The notes under the pieces: model-generated
The model's database searches: none
Told to the model about the DNA's origin: nothing
Seen by the model: the letters and a program-made list of their open reading frames with translations, nothing else
Assembly (NCBI GenBank): GCA_029007095.1
Contig: JAQXHF010000091.1
Span: 1 to 46,959, forward strand
Source of the DNA: Clostridia bacterium
Lineage (GTDB): Bacteria; Bacillota; Clostridia; Oscillospirales; Acutalibacteraceae
DNA: 46,959 nt
Direction of reading: 5' to 3'
Part shown: piece by piece, positions 7,936 through 16,458 of the stretch
How positions within the stretch are numbered: position 1 is the first letter of the stretch
Layout: each line of letters opens with the position of its first letter
Translations under genes and position numbers: made by a program

Positions 7936-9045
7936 TTAATCAAGGAAGTCTTTGAGCTTCTTGCTTCTGCTCGGATGGCGAAGCTTTCTGAGTGCCTTAG
8001 CCTCTATCTGGCGGATACGCTCTCTGGTAACATCAAATTCCTTACCAACCTCTTCAAGAGTGTGCGGATGTCCGCCTTCAAGGCCAAAGCGGAGCTTCAA
8101 GACCTTAGCTTCACGAGGAGTAAGACTTTTGAGAACATCGTCAAGCTGCTCTTTAAGAAGCATAATAGAAGCAACATCGGCCGGGGCGGGAGCGTCGTCA
8201 TCAGGAATGAAATCTCCGAGATGGCTGTCCTCCTCCTCACCTATTGGGGTTTCAAGAGATACAGGCTCCTGAGCAACTCGCAGAATCTCGCGTACCTTTG
8301 AAACGGGCATATTCAACTCGCTTGCTATCTCCTCAGCGCTCGGATCGTGTCCGTTCTTATGAAGCAACTGGCTGTTTGTCTTTTTAACCTTGTTGATAGT
8401 TTCAACCATATGAACCGGAATTCGTATAGTTCTCGCCTGATCGGCAATCGCTCTCGTAATAGCCTGACGAATCCACCATGTTGCATAAGTTGAGAACTTA
8501 AAGCCCTTAGTATAATCGAACTTATCAACCGCTTTTATGAGTCCGAGATTTCCCTCCTGAATCAAGTCGAGGAAGTGCATACCTCTGCCGACATATCGCT
8601 TCGCTATGGAAACCACAAGCCTGAGGTTAGCTTCGGCAAGGCGTTTTTTCGCGCTCTCATCATTATCGCTTATGCGTATAGCAAGCTCTATCTCCTCCTC
8701 AGGAGTAAGAAGCGGTATGCGTCCGATTTCTTTAAGATAAACTTTTACGGGATCGTCTGTACCCTGAGCCGTGTCGTCGATATCCTCGGTAGAGAACTCG
8801 GCGGTTTTGGGCATATCCATATCAAAATCGACTTTATCAAGGTCTATATCTCCGAAATCGTCGATAAGCTCTATATTCTGATTTTCAATCGTTTCATAGA
8901 ATTTATCAAGTTCCTCAATATCAAGATCAAGCTCAACAATAAGCTGGTCTATCTCCTGAGTTGTAAGCTTGCCGGTAGTCTTACCTTTTTCAAGCAAAGC
9001 TTTGAGAGCCGCCTGCTTTTTGTCAACGGTTGTATTGTTTTCCAT
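7936..9045 (-). CDS. rpoD: Primary sigma factor RpoD (SigA)
   Basis: The 369-residue protein is the housekeeping sigma-70 factor, which directs RNA polymerase to -35/-10 promoters like those found across this window. Region 1.1 is at the N-terminus (residues about 10-60), then region 1.2 '[26 protein letters not shown]', region 2 '[35 protein letters not shown]' and '[17 protein letters not shown]', region 3 and region 4 with the helix-turn-helix '[29 protein letters not shown]'. Length matches Firmicutes SigA. The ATG follows AAAGGAG. The gene is 33 bases after dnaG, keeping the conserved dnaG-rpoD macromolecular-synthesis order. Confidence 0.98.
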   Translation of the reverse strand: MENNTTVDKKQAALKALLEKGKTTGKLTTQEIDQLIVELDLDIEELDKFYETIENQNIELIDDFGDIDLDKVDFDMDMPKTAEFSTEDIDDTAQGTDDPVKVYLKEIGRIPLLTPEEEIELAIRISDNDESAKKRLAEANLRLVVSIAKRYVGRGMHFLDLIQEGNLGLIKAVDKFDYTKGFKFSTYATWWIRQAITRAIADQARTIRIPVHMVETINKVKKTNSQLLHKNGHDPSAEEIASELNMPVSKVREILRVAQEPVSLETPIGEEEDSHLGDFIPDDDAPAPADVASIMLLKEQLDDVLKSLTPREAKVLKLRFGLEGGHPHTLEEVGKEFDVTRERIRQIEAKALRKLRHPSRSKKLKDFLD

Positions 9046-9078
9046 AAAAAAACTCCTTTATTTAACAATCCTGAATAA

Positions 9079-10827
9079 TCAGCTTTTTTTAAACGCTTTC
9101 AGGAAATCTTCGTCACTCATTTCGGACGGTTTGACTTCCTGAATATGCGATTTTTCCTCTGTCAAAACCTTTATGCAATCATCGCACTCGGCAATAGTAT
9201 TACTGACCGTATCGCCGGACGACGAAAACATCGCAATTCTTCCCATTTCCTCAGGGGTAAAATCAGAAGAAAGCGCAGTTAATTCGATGCTGTTTCCGGC
9301 TTCGAGTCTTTCGCTCAATACGCCGTAAACCTTGCGGTTAAAATCCGTTATAAATAAATCTGCACTCAATCTGTCTCTGAGCTTGGTATAGAAATCCGGA
9401 TTATGCATTATCAGTTTAATCAGCGCTTCTTCGGCTTTTGCCGCGCGCAAATGCTTCTGCCTGTCCGGATTCAATTCGTCCTTAGGGTAAGCCGTCCTAC
9501 GCATAATCTCGTTAAACTGCTCTTTTTCAGCCGCGTTTTCTTTCCTCCTCGACGAGCGTTTAATCTCGCTGAGTATAGCGTCCTTGCCGACAGAAAGTTC
9601 AGAAGCAAGCTTAGACGCATAGGCGTCCTGAACGATCGGATTGCCTGTCGAAAGTATATCCGCAACAGCGGTAAGAAATTTAGTTTTACCGTCAATCGTC
9701 GTCAGGTCATACTTATCCCGCTCACGCAAGATGCTGTATTCGATATCATTTGCCGCTCCGTCGAGAATTTGCTGAAATTTCTCTCTGCCGTAGGTTCTTA
9801 TAATCTCGTCCGGATCTTTACCGCCGCTTATTTTCAGAACCCGTATCTTAACTCCCGTCCCGGAAAAAATGCTTATAGCTCGTCTCGTGGCTTTCTGACC
9901 TGCTTCATCCGAATCGTAGGACAGTATAACCTCCTGAGCATACCTTGCAATAAGCCTTGCCTGCTCCTGCGTAAGAGCTGTTCCGAGGCAGGCAACGGAA
10001 TTTGTAAATCCGGCCTGATGCAAGGCGATAACATCCATATATCCCTCGGCTATTATCAGACTTTTAGGATTCCCGTTTTTTGCAAAATTAAGCGCAAAAA
10101 CGCCGTTGCTTTTTTTATAAACAAGCGTGTCCGAAGTATTGACATATTTCGGCTTGGAATCATCGAGAACTCTGCCGCCGAAAGCAATCACATTGCCTCT
10201 AAGGTCAATTATCGGAATCATCGCTCTGTTTTTGAAATTATCGTAATAATGGACTTTTCCGTTTTTTTCGCTCTTTCTGACAAGGTTAGCGTCATAAAGC
10301 TCCTGATTGGTAAATCCTTTTGAACGCATATACTTTATCAGTCCGTCCCATGAATCGGGAGCGTATCCGAGTCCGAAATGAGTTATTGTCTTTGCCGTCA
10401 GTCCCCTACCTCGGAAATAATCAAGTCCGATTTTCCCCTCTTGGGACATAAGACAATTATGAAAAAATCGCGCAGCTTCACGGTTTGCGGCAAGTATTCG
10501 CTGCCTCTGTCTTGATATTGTATCGTCATAACCGTCCTCAGGCATCTTCATTCCTGCCTTGTCCGCAAGGAATTTCACCGCTTCTACAAAATCAAGATTT
10601 TCAATTTTTCTGATAAAAGTTATTATTTCTCCGCCTGCACCGCAGCCAAAGCAATAGAATGATTGCGTATCCTTATAAACGGTAAAGGAGGGTGTTTTCT
10701 CATTGTGAAAAGGACAAAGCCCTTTCATAGTTCTGCCCCTGCCGGAAAGATTAACATACGGTGCTATCACAGTTTCTATATCAAGCCTTGAATGTAATTC
10801 TTCAAGGAATTCTTCACTGATTGCCAT
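9079..10827 (-). CDS. dnaG: DNA primase DnaG
   Basis: The 582-residue primase lays down RNA primers for Okazaki fragments at the fork with DnaB-type helicase. The N-terminal CHC2 zinc finger is complete (CPFHNEKTPSF ... FYCFGCGAGG, residues about 38-66). The primase core holds the 'YFRGRGLTAKTI' segment, and the Toprim fold carries 'LIIAEGYMDVIALHQAG' with its catalytic glutamate and 'ILSYDSDEAGQKA' with the paired aspartates. The C-terminal helicase-binding region is divergent, as is usual. It lies between dgt and rpoD in the same direction. The ribosome binding site is weak, which may limit primase synthesis. Confidence 0.97.
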   Translation of the reverse strand: MAISEEFLEELHSRLDIETVIAPYVNLSGRGRTMKGLCPFHNEKTPSFTVYKDTQSFYCFGCGAGGEIITFIRKIENLDFVEAVKFLADKAGMKMPEDGYDDTISRQRQRILAANREAARFFHNCLMSQEGKIGLDYFRGRGLTAKTITHFGLGYAPDSWDGLIKYMRSKGFTNQELYDANLVRKSEKNGKVHYYDNFKNRAMIPIIDLRGNVIAFGGRVLDDSKPKYVNTSDTLVYKKSNGVFALNFAKNGNPKSLIIAEGYMDVIALHQAGFTNSVACLGTALTQEQARLIARYAQEVILSYDSDEAGQKATRRAISIFSGTGVKIRVLKISGGKDPDEIIRTYGREKFQQILDGAANDIEYSILRERDKYDLTTIDGKTKFLTAVADILSTGNPIVQDAYASKLASELSVGKDAILSEIKRSSRRKENAAEKEQFNEIMRRTAYPKDELNPDRQKHLRAAKAEEALIKLIMHNPDFYTKLRDRLSADLFITDFNRKVYGVLSERLEAGNSIELTALSSDFTPEEMGRIAMFSSSGDTVSNTIAECDDCIKVLTEEKSHIQEVKPSEMSDEDFLKAFKKS

Positions 10828-10895
10828 AAAAAACGCCCTGAGATACAGAAGCTCTGCGCCGTATCTTTCCTTTCATTAGATTTTACTTGCCTTAA

Positions 10896-11897
10896 TTAAA
10901 ACATCCACGCTCTCGGTATAAAGAGCTTTTCAAATATATGAACGGCATATCGGTCGGTCATACCCGCAATGTAATCGCAGGCCGCCGTTTCTACGCCCTC
11001 TTTTTCTCTGATTGATTTATATTCCGGCGGCATTTCGTCGGGATTTGACAGGAAATGTTCGTACAACCACTTAATCATCTCAATGGCTCTTGTTTCCTCA
11101 CCCTTGCATACCGGATTTGTATAAACATGTTCAAACATAAAGCTGTGAAGCTCGGCAAACGGCTGAGCACAGTCCTCACCGAGTATAATATCGTCTGAAC
11201 TGTTATGTACCGCGGACAATACCAGCGTATTTATCCGCTGCGACTTATCATAACCCAACGAGTCGCGTATATCCGCAGGGATATCTTCCTCTTTCATAAC
11301 GCCTGCGTGAACTGCGTCGTCTATGTCATGATTTATGTATGCTATCCTGTCGGCAAGTCTGACAATTCTTCCTTCAAGAGTAAATGCCTCCTCGCCGCAG
11401 GTATGCCTGACTATACCGTTGCGAACTTCCTCTGTAAGGTTAAGTCCTCTACCGTCTTTCTCAATGACATCAACCACTCTCAGGCTCTGTTCATAGTGTC
11501 GGAAACCGCCGTCACAAACGCTGTTAAGAGCGCGTTCGCCGGCATGACCGAACGGCGTATGACCGAGATCATGACCGAGCGCGATGGCTTCCGTCAGATT
11601 TTCATTCAACCGCAACGCCGTCGAAATCGTCCGTGCAATCTGAGCGACTTCAAGCGTATGAGTCAGACGGGTACGGTAATAATCCCCTCTCGGTGAGAGG
11701 AAAACCTGAGTTTTATGCTTCAAGCGGCGAAAAGAACCCGAATGAATTATTCTGTCTCTGTCGCGCTGGTAACAGGTTCTGATTTCGTCCTCGTCCTCCG
11801 CGCGAAGTCTGCCTCTGCTCGAATCGCTGAACGAGGCTTTGGGAGAAAATATTAAATGTTCGTTTTCGCAAATTGTATCGCGTATCGTCTTTTCCAC
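10896..11897 (-). CDS. dgt: Deoxyguanosinetriphosphate triphosphohydrolase-like protein
   Basis: A 333-residue HD-domain enzyme of the dGTPase/dNTP triphosphohydrolase family, which removes tripolyphosphate from dNTPs. The metal-binding signature is visible: 'RRLKHKTQVF', 'TRLTHTLEVAQIARTI' (first His), 'IALGHDLGHTPFGHAGERAL' (His-Asp pair) and 'DRIAYINHDIDDA' (last Asp). It is the short Gram-positive type, annotated as dGTPase-like because substrate range varies. The start is GTG 11897 (MEKTIRD). It heads the dgt-dnaG-rpoD series, an arrangement common in Clostridia that ties nucleotide-pool control to replication priming. A TATAAA-like -10 lies in the 64-base gap upstream but its -35 is poor. 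Confidence 0.94.
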   Translation of the reverse strand: MEKTIRDTICENEHLIFSPKASFSDSSRGRLRAEDEDEIRTCYQRDRDRIIHSGSFRRLKHKTQVFLSPRGDYYRTRLTHTLEVAQIARTISTALRLNENLTEAIALGHDLGHTPFGHAGERALNSVCDGGFRHYEQSLRVVDVIEKDGRGLNLTEEVRNGIVRHTCGEEAFTLEGRIVRLADRIAYINHDIDDAVHAGVMKEEDIPADIRDSLGYDKSQRINTLVLSAVHNSSDDIILGEDCAQPFAELHSFMFEHVYTNPVCKGEETRAIEMIKWLYEHFLSNPDEMPPEYKSIREKEGVETAACDYIAGMTDRYAVHIFEKLFIPRAWMF

Positions 11898-11961
11898 AGT
11901 CCAACCCCGTTCCTATTTTGATCTTCTATTTATAATATACGCCGAAAAGCTGCAATTTCCT

Positions 11962-12579
11962 TTAAATTTTTAAAAATTTTTCGCCTATTTCTTCGCATTT
12001 ATACTTTCCGAAGCTCATATCAACAAGTTTTGCGTCAAAAGACGGAAAAACATCGACAGGCATTATAAAATCAACGGTAACATTATCGGCAAACTGAGAG
12101 TCAACAACCGAACCGCCCGACTCAGGTATGAGCGAATTCAGTCTGCCGTAAAAATTATAGTCGCATATGACCCTGAGAACCTTGCAAAGTCGCATGGTAA
12201 TTATATTTCCGGCGTCAACGGCAATTTTTGCCGTGTGAGAATACGCTCGCACAAGTCCGCCGCCTCCGAGGAGGATTCCTCCGAAATATCTTGTCGCAAC
12301 GACTACGCAATCGGTAAGCTTCTCTTTTTTAAGCACATCGAGCACAGGGATACCTGCCGTACCCTGCGGCTCTCCGTCGTCGGAGTACCTTTGAGTCTGA
12401 CCGTCCCTTAATATGTAAGCATAGACATTATGCGTTGCGTCCCAATGCTTCGACTTAATTTTATTTATAAAATCAACCGCTTCCTGAGCGGTAGTAACAG
12501 GCTTTACATAACCTATGAAGCGTGAACGCTTCTCTATGAATTCATCGCAGGATTCTTTTTCAACAGTTCTATATTCCAA
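11962..12579 (-). CDS. YigZ/IMPACT family protein
   Basis: The 205-residue protein belongs to the YigZ (IMPACT, UPF0029) family. The N-terminal IMPACT domain shows 'SRFIGYVKPVTTAQEAVDFI', 'HWDATHNVYAYILRDG', 'YSDDGEPQGTAGIPVLDVL' and 'VATRYFGGILLGGGGLVRAYSHTAKIAVD'. The C-terminal part (about 140-205) is the ferredoxin-like DUF1949-type domain. Eukaryotic IMPACT regulates the kinase Gcn2; the bacterial role is unclear, with RNA or ribosome association suggested by the fold. It lies between rpmE and dgt on the same strand and starts after the rpmE terminator. Confidence 0.93.
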   Translation of the reverse strand: MEYRTVEKESCDEFIEKRSRFIGYVKPVTTAQEAVDFINKIKSKHWDATHNVYAYILRDGQTQRYSDDGEPQGTAGIPVLDVLKKEKLTDCVVVATRYFGGILLGGGGLVRAYSHTAKIAVDAGNIITMRLCKVLRVICDYNFYGRLNSLIPESGGSVVDSQFADNVTVDFIMPVDVFPSFDAKLVDMSFGKYKCEEIGEKFLKI

Positions 12580-12591
12580 ATAATCACCGCC

Positions 12592-12626
12592 TAAAAAATT
12601 CGGCGGTGCAAATCAACTGCACCGCC
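12592..12626 (-). terminator. Intrinsic terminator after rpmE
   Basis: On the - strand, a perfect nine-base stem GGCGGTGCA/TGCACCGCC (12626-12618 with 12610-12602) is followed by a T-rich tract (complement of 12592-12599). It is 14 bases after the rpmE stop and just upstream of yigZ. Confidence 0.85.
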
Positions 12627-12639
12627 CGGTTTTCAGCAA

Positions 12640-12846
12640 TTATTTATTCGCCAAGTTAAGACGCTTGTTGAAGCGGTCTACTCGTCCGCCCGTATCAACG
12701 AGCTTCTGCTTTCCTGTAAAGAACGGATGACATTTAGAGCAAATATCAACACGCAGATTCTCCTTAGTAGAACGGGTTACAATCTCATTACCGCAAGCGC
12801 AGCGGATTGTTGTAGTCTCGTACTTGGGATGGATTCCTTCCTTCAT
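12640..12846 (-). CDS. rpmE: 50S ribosomal protein L31 (zinc-binding type)
   Basis: The 68-residue protein is L31 of the large ribosomal subunit. It has the four zinc ligands of the C+ form: Cys16 and Cys18 (CAC) and Cys36 and Cys39 (CSKC), followed by the family's '[23 protein letters not shown]'. The C- paralogue used under zinc starvation (YtiA type) lacks these cysteines, so this is the zinc-replete version. It has its own promoter and terminator, and sits between addA and yigZ. An AGAGGTGA ribosome binding site fixes ATG 12846. Confidence 0.97.
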   Translation of the reverse strand: MKEGIHPKYETTTIRCACGNEIVTRSTKENLRVDICSKCHPFFTGKQKLVDTGGRVDRFNKRLNLANK

Positions 12847-12884
12847 AGTATTGTCACCTCTTTCGATATATTCACGCAGAAGCT

Positions 12885-12913
12885 ATTTTAACACATAAAT
12901 ATATAAAATGCAA
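12885..12913 (-). promoter_or_regulatory. Predicted SigA promoter of rpmE
   Basis: On the - strand, TTGCAT (12913-12908), 17 bases, TAAAAT (12890-12885), in the 105-base gap between addA and rpmE. Confidence 0.6.
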
Positions 12914-12951
12914 CTGTTTTTGAAATTTTTTTGCTTTTGCTCCGAAAATTT

Positions 12952-15900
12952 TTACAGCTTTACATATTCTCCCGTTTCAAAAGAATAAATAAGCGTTTCT
13001 CTGACTTTCATTCCGGTACATTCGGATAAGGCTCTCTCGTAAAGATGAAGCTGCACCGAATATTTGTCTTTCAGCTCCTCTGCGGAGCTTACCCGATCGG
13101 TTTTGTAGTCAACTATGGTAAACTCGCCGCCTTCTGAAAAGGCGCAGTCAACATATCCCTGAATTATCACAAGCTCCCTGCCGGCCTCATCGGATAGTCC
13201 GGCATAAAGCTCACCGGCAGGTATGCCTATCGTGACCTTTTCCTCGCGAAGGAGCGTATCCGATTTTTTAATGCGCTCCGCAAGCTCGCTCTTAAAGAAT
13301 CTTTCCAACTTCGGCACATCAAGGATTTTAGCTTCCGACTCCGTAAGGCGATTCTCAGAAAGCATTATTTTTATCTGCTCTTCAACTCCCGCGTCTGAGC
13401 CGTAATCGTAAAACTCCATAAATTTATGAGTAGCCGTACCTCTGTTAGCAGGCGTCATTCCCGATTTTGACAGAAATCTCGGCTTAGCCGAAGCAAAATA
13501 TTTTGTGCTAAACGAACCCGATTCAAAATCCGACGGAGCACTCTTTGCGGCTATTCCCGACAAATCCCCGTAAGGATATTTATACGATATCCGTTCTCTG
13601 ATAATTTCCGACAGACTATCGTCGGAGCAAATTACTTCTGATTTACTCTCCGATTCTTCGGTCTCGGCGATGTACTTATCGTCAAAAATCACTTCAAGCC
13701 TTTCACAAGAAGACAAAGCTATTTCCTCTCCGATTCCCGCCTTAACGCGCATATTAACCGAATCGGGGTGGCGCAAAAAAGCAAGCCACAACCATTCTGC
13801 CATAGATTTTCTGCTTTTTATAAGATATGCAGGCAGTTCCTTGCCGGCTTCTATACCCGACGCAAGCTCCGACAGCTTCTTATCAGGATTATCGCACCTT
13901 GTAATGCAAACAAGTTGTTCCTTGGCTCTTGTCAAAGCAACATAAAGAATTCGCAGTTCCTCGGAAAGCGATGAATTATTCTCGGCAATGTCAATCGCCT
14001 TTTTGCCTACGGTAGTATATCTGCGCTTTAAGCGATTGTCCTTGATATCAAAACAAATTCCGTAATCGGGGTGGAATGAAAACGGTTTTATATTCCTGTT
14101 AAACTTTGCGCTCAGGTCTGCAACTATACATACAGGAAATTCAAGTCCCTTGCTTTTATGTATAGTCATTATCCGCACCACATCTGCGCTGTCGGAAGCC
14201 GCCGAAGCACTTTCGAGATCTCCGTCCTGCTTTTGAATTCGGTCGATAAACCTTATAAATCCCGACAGTCCTCTGCGCCCCGAACTCTCGTATTTCTCGG
14301 CAAAATCCGTAAGCACATTCAGATTTGAAATACGAGCGTCGCCGTTTTTCATCGCAGACACTATCGCTCTGTAACCTGTTTCATCGTAAACCTCACGAAT
14401 AAAATCAGCACAGGACAGCGTCGATGACATCATACGAAGCTTGTCAAGCTTATCAAGAAACGCCTGTGACTTCTTATCTCCGTTTTTTGCAAAATTCACA
14501 ACGCAATGGTAAATAGGCGCTTTTCGCTCCGCTATTCTCATTTTTGCAAGCTCGTCCGCGGTAAAGCCGAACATCGGTGAAAACATAACCGACAAAAGAG
14601 GTATATCCTGAATCGGATTATCTATAATTCTCATCAGATTTACGGCGGTTGAAACCTCTGCGGAGGCAAAAAATCCCGTACTTTCCGAAACATAAGACGG
14701 TATGTTCATATCCGTCAACGCCTGAGCGTAGGTTTGAGCTTTGCCGTTGCTTACCGAGCGAAGCAAAATACAAAAATCGCCGTAGGAAGCGTCTCTTGTG
14801 CCGTGCTTATCCGTAATCTGCATTTTGCCGTCAATCGCCTTTTTAATAAGACCGGCAACATATTCGGCTTCGTCGGTTCTTGTCACCCTATCGTCACCGC
14901 TTAAAATATGAAGCTGAGTTTGAGCAAAGTCACATTCGGGATAGTTCGCCGCCGCCCTCAGCGCCTCGCTCTCACCGTAATCAACTCCACCCGTTTCCTC
15001 TCTCATAAGCTGACTGAAAACAAAATTTATGTTCTCGGTCACTCCTTTACGGCTTCTGAAATTTCTGTCGAGAGTAATTTTAGCAGGATAATTGCCGTCT
15101 GTATAATCTTCGAGCGAATTTCTCTTTTTAAGGAATATTTCCGGCATCGCCTGCCTAAAACGATAAATGCTCTGTTTTACATCGCCAACGGTAAAAAGAT
15201 TTTCGCCGTTTTTTGAAACCGCCGTAAACAGCATATTTTGTATCTCATTTATATCCTGATACTCGTCAACGAGGATTTCTTCAAACTGCTCTGAAATTTC
15301 CTCCGCAAGCTTGGTTTTAACAGGTTCACCGTTTTCGTGTTTTATCAGCAATTTAAGCGCAAAATGCGTTATATCCGAAAAATCCATACCATCAGCCTGC
15401 CGCTTGATACTGTCAAAATTGCTTTTAAACAGCTTGACCGCATAAACAAGCTTCTCCGCAATCGGCTTTAATAGCTTCATATCCTCGTCATTTTCGCTTT
15501 GTGAAGCGCAAAAAAGCTTTGATATAGTGCCGATAGCGTCAGAAATCAGCTTTTTCTTTTCTTTGATATAATCCGCGATTTCACTTGTATATCCCTTGGG
15601 AAGTCTGCCGAGATTCGGGAGCTTTGCAGAAGCGAAATCCCTGCAAATTTCATCCCAGCTTTTTTCACATATTGAAGCTTTCAATCCGTCCAAAACCTCG
15701 GAAATACCCCTGACGCACGGGCCGTATTTTTCAAATACGACATCGTCCTGTGCGGCGGCGGCAAGCATTTTATCGGCAATATTCCTATAATATTCGACAG
15801 CTTGACCGGCTTCGTTTAAAATAAGTCTGCCCCATCTGCTCTCGCTGAGCCGCCCGTCGAAATAATATTCATCCAAAAGGCTGTCGAGCCATTTTTCGGG

Positions 15901-16458
15901 AAGTGCAAAAGCAGTTGAGTTTCGATAAAGCTCCTTTATAAGCTCACCGAGCGCCGAATCGTCCGCACCGTTTACAAGCAAATCCGCAAGGGCGGTAAAA
16001 GAAGCGTCCTTTTCGCTGTAAAGCTCGTTAAGCGTTTTTTCAAGCGCGTCATTCTCCATAATTTTCAGTTCTGCGCCCTCAATCAGCTTGCAGTCGGGCG
16101 AGATATTCAGATCGTGGAAATTATCGCGTACAAGCTCACCGCAAAAGCTGTCTATTGTGCTGATTTTTGCAAACGGAAGCAGCGAAAGCTGTCGTCTTAA
16201 ATAAACGCTGCCCGGATTTTCGGCAGATTTTTCACTCAACGCACGGTAAATTCTCTCGCGCATTTCGTGGGTGGCCGATCTTGTAAATGTTACTATCAGA
16301 AGCCTGTCGGCAGGACAAGGCTTATTCTCGTCGGAGAGCCGTCTTATAACGCGCTCGACAAGCACCGCAGTTTTACCCGAACCGGCGGCCGCAGAAACAA
16401 GTATTGTGCCGTCGCGCGACTCGATTGCTTTTTTCTGTTCACTTGTCCACTCAGGCAT
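12952..16458 (-). CDS. addA: ATP-dependent helicase/nuclease subunit A (AddA)
   Basis: The 1168-residue protein is AddA, the motor and nuclease subunit of AddAB, which resects double-strand breaks to load RecA. UvrD-type motifs are clear: Walker A 'SAAAGSGKTAVLVERV' near residue 25, 'ILVDEYQDINEIQN' (Walker B), 'LDRNFRS', 'MTIHKSKGLEFPVCIV' and 'LYVALTRAKEQL'. The C-terminal PD-(D/E)XK nuclease carries 'GTATHKFMEFY' and 'EFTIVDYKTDRVSSAEEL'. I chose ATG 16458 because GGAGG ends eight bases upstream, inside the addB 3' end. The genes overlap by eight bases, so synthesis of the two subunits is probably coupled. Length is typical. Confidence 0.97.
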   Translation of the reverse strand: MPEWTSEQKKAIESRDGTILVSAAAGSGKTAVLVERVIRRLSDENKPCPADRLLIVTFTRSATHEMRERIYRALSEKSAENPGSVYLRRQLSLLPFAKISTIDSFCGELVRDNFHDLNISPDCKLIEGAELKIMENDALEKTLNELYSEKDASFTALADLLVNGADDSALGELIKELYRNSTAFALPEKWLDSLLDEYYFDGRLSESRWGRLILNEAGQAVEYYRNIADKMLAAAAQDDVVFEKYGPCVRGISEVLDGLKASICEKSWDEICRDFASAKLPNLGRLPKGYTSEIADYIKEKKKLISDAIGTISKLFCASQSENDEDMKLLKPIAEKLVYAVKLFKSNFDSIKRQADGMDFSDITHFALKLLIKHENGEPVKTKLAEEISEQFEEILVDEYQDINEIQNMLFTAVSKNGENLFTVGDVKQSIYRFRQAMPEIFLKKRNSLEDYTDGNYPAKITLDRNFRSRKGVTENINFVFSQLMREETGGVDYGESEALRAAANYPECDFAQTQLHILSGDDRVTRTDEAEYVAGLIKKAIDGKMQITDKHGTRDASYGDFCILLRSVSNGKAQTYAQALTDMNIPSYVSESTGFFASAEVSTAVNLMRIIDNPIQDIPLLSVMFSPMFGFTADELAKMRIAERKAPIYHCVVNFAKNGDKKSQAFLDKLDKLRMMSSTLSCADFIREVYDETGYRAIVSAMKNGDARISNLNVLTDFAEKYESSGRRGLSGFIRFIDRIQKQDGDLESASAASDSADVVRIMTIHKSKGLEFPVCIVADLSAKFNRNIKPFSFHPDYGICFDIKDNRLKRRYTTVGKKAIDIAENNSSLSEELRILYVALTRAKEQLVCITRCDNPDKKLSELASGIEAGKELPAYLIKSRKSMAEWLWLAFLRHPDSVNMRVKAGIGEEIALSSCERLEVIFDDKYIAETEESESKSEVICSDDSLSEIIRERISYKYPYGDLSGIAAKSAPSDFESGSFSTKYFASAKPRFLSKSGMTPANRGTATHKFMEFYDYGSDAGVEEQIKIMLSENRLTESEAKILDVPKLERFFKSELAERIKKSDTLLREEKVTIGIPAGELYAGLSDEAGRELVIIQGYVDCAFSEGGEFTIVDYKTDRVSSAEELKDKYSVQLHLYERALSECTGMKVRETLIYSFETGEYVKL

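Noticed and set aside
9403..10323. Open frame of 306 codons on the + strand inside dnaG
   Set aside because: It is antisense to the conserved Toprim core of DnaG and has no recognisable domain.
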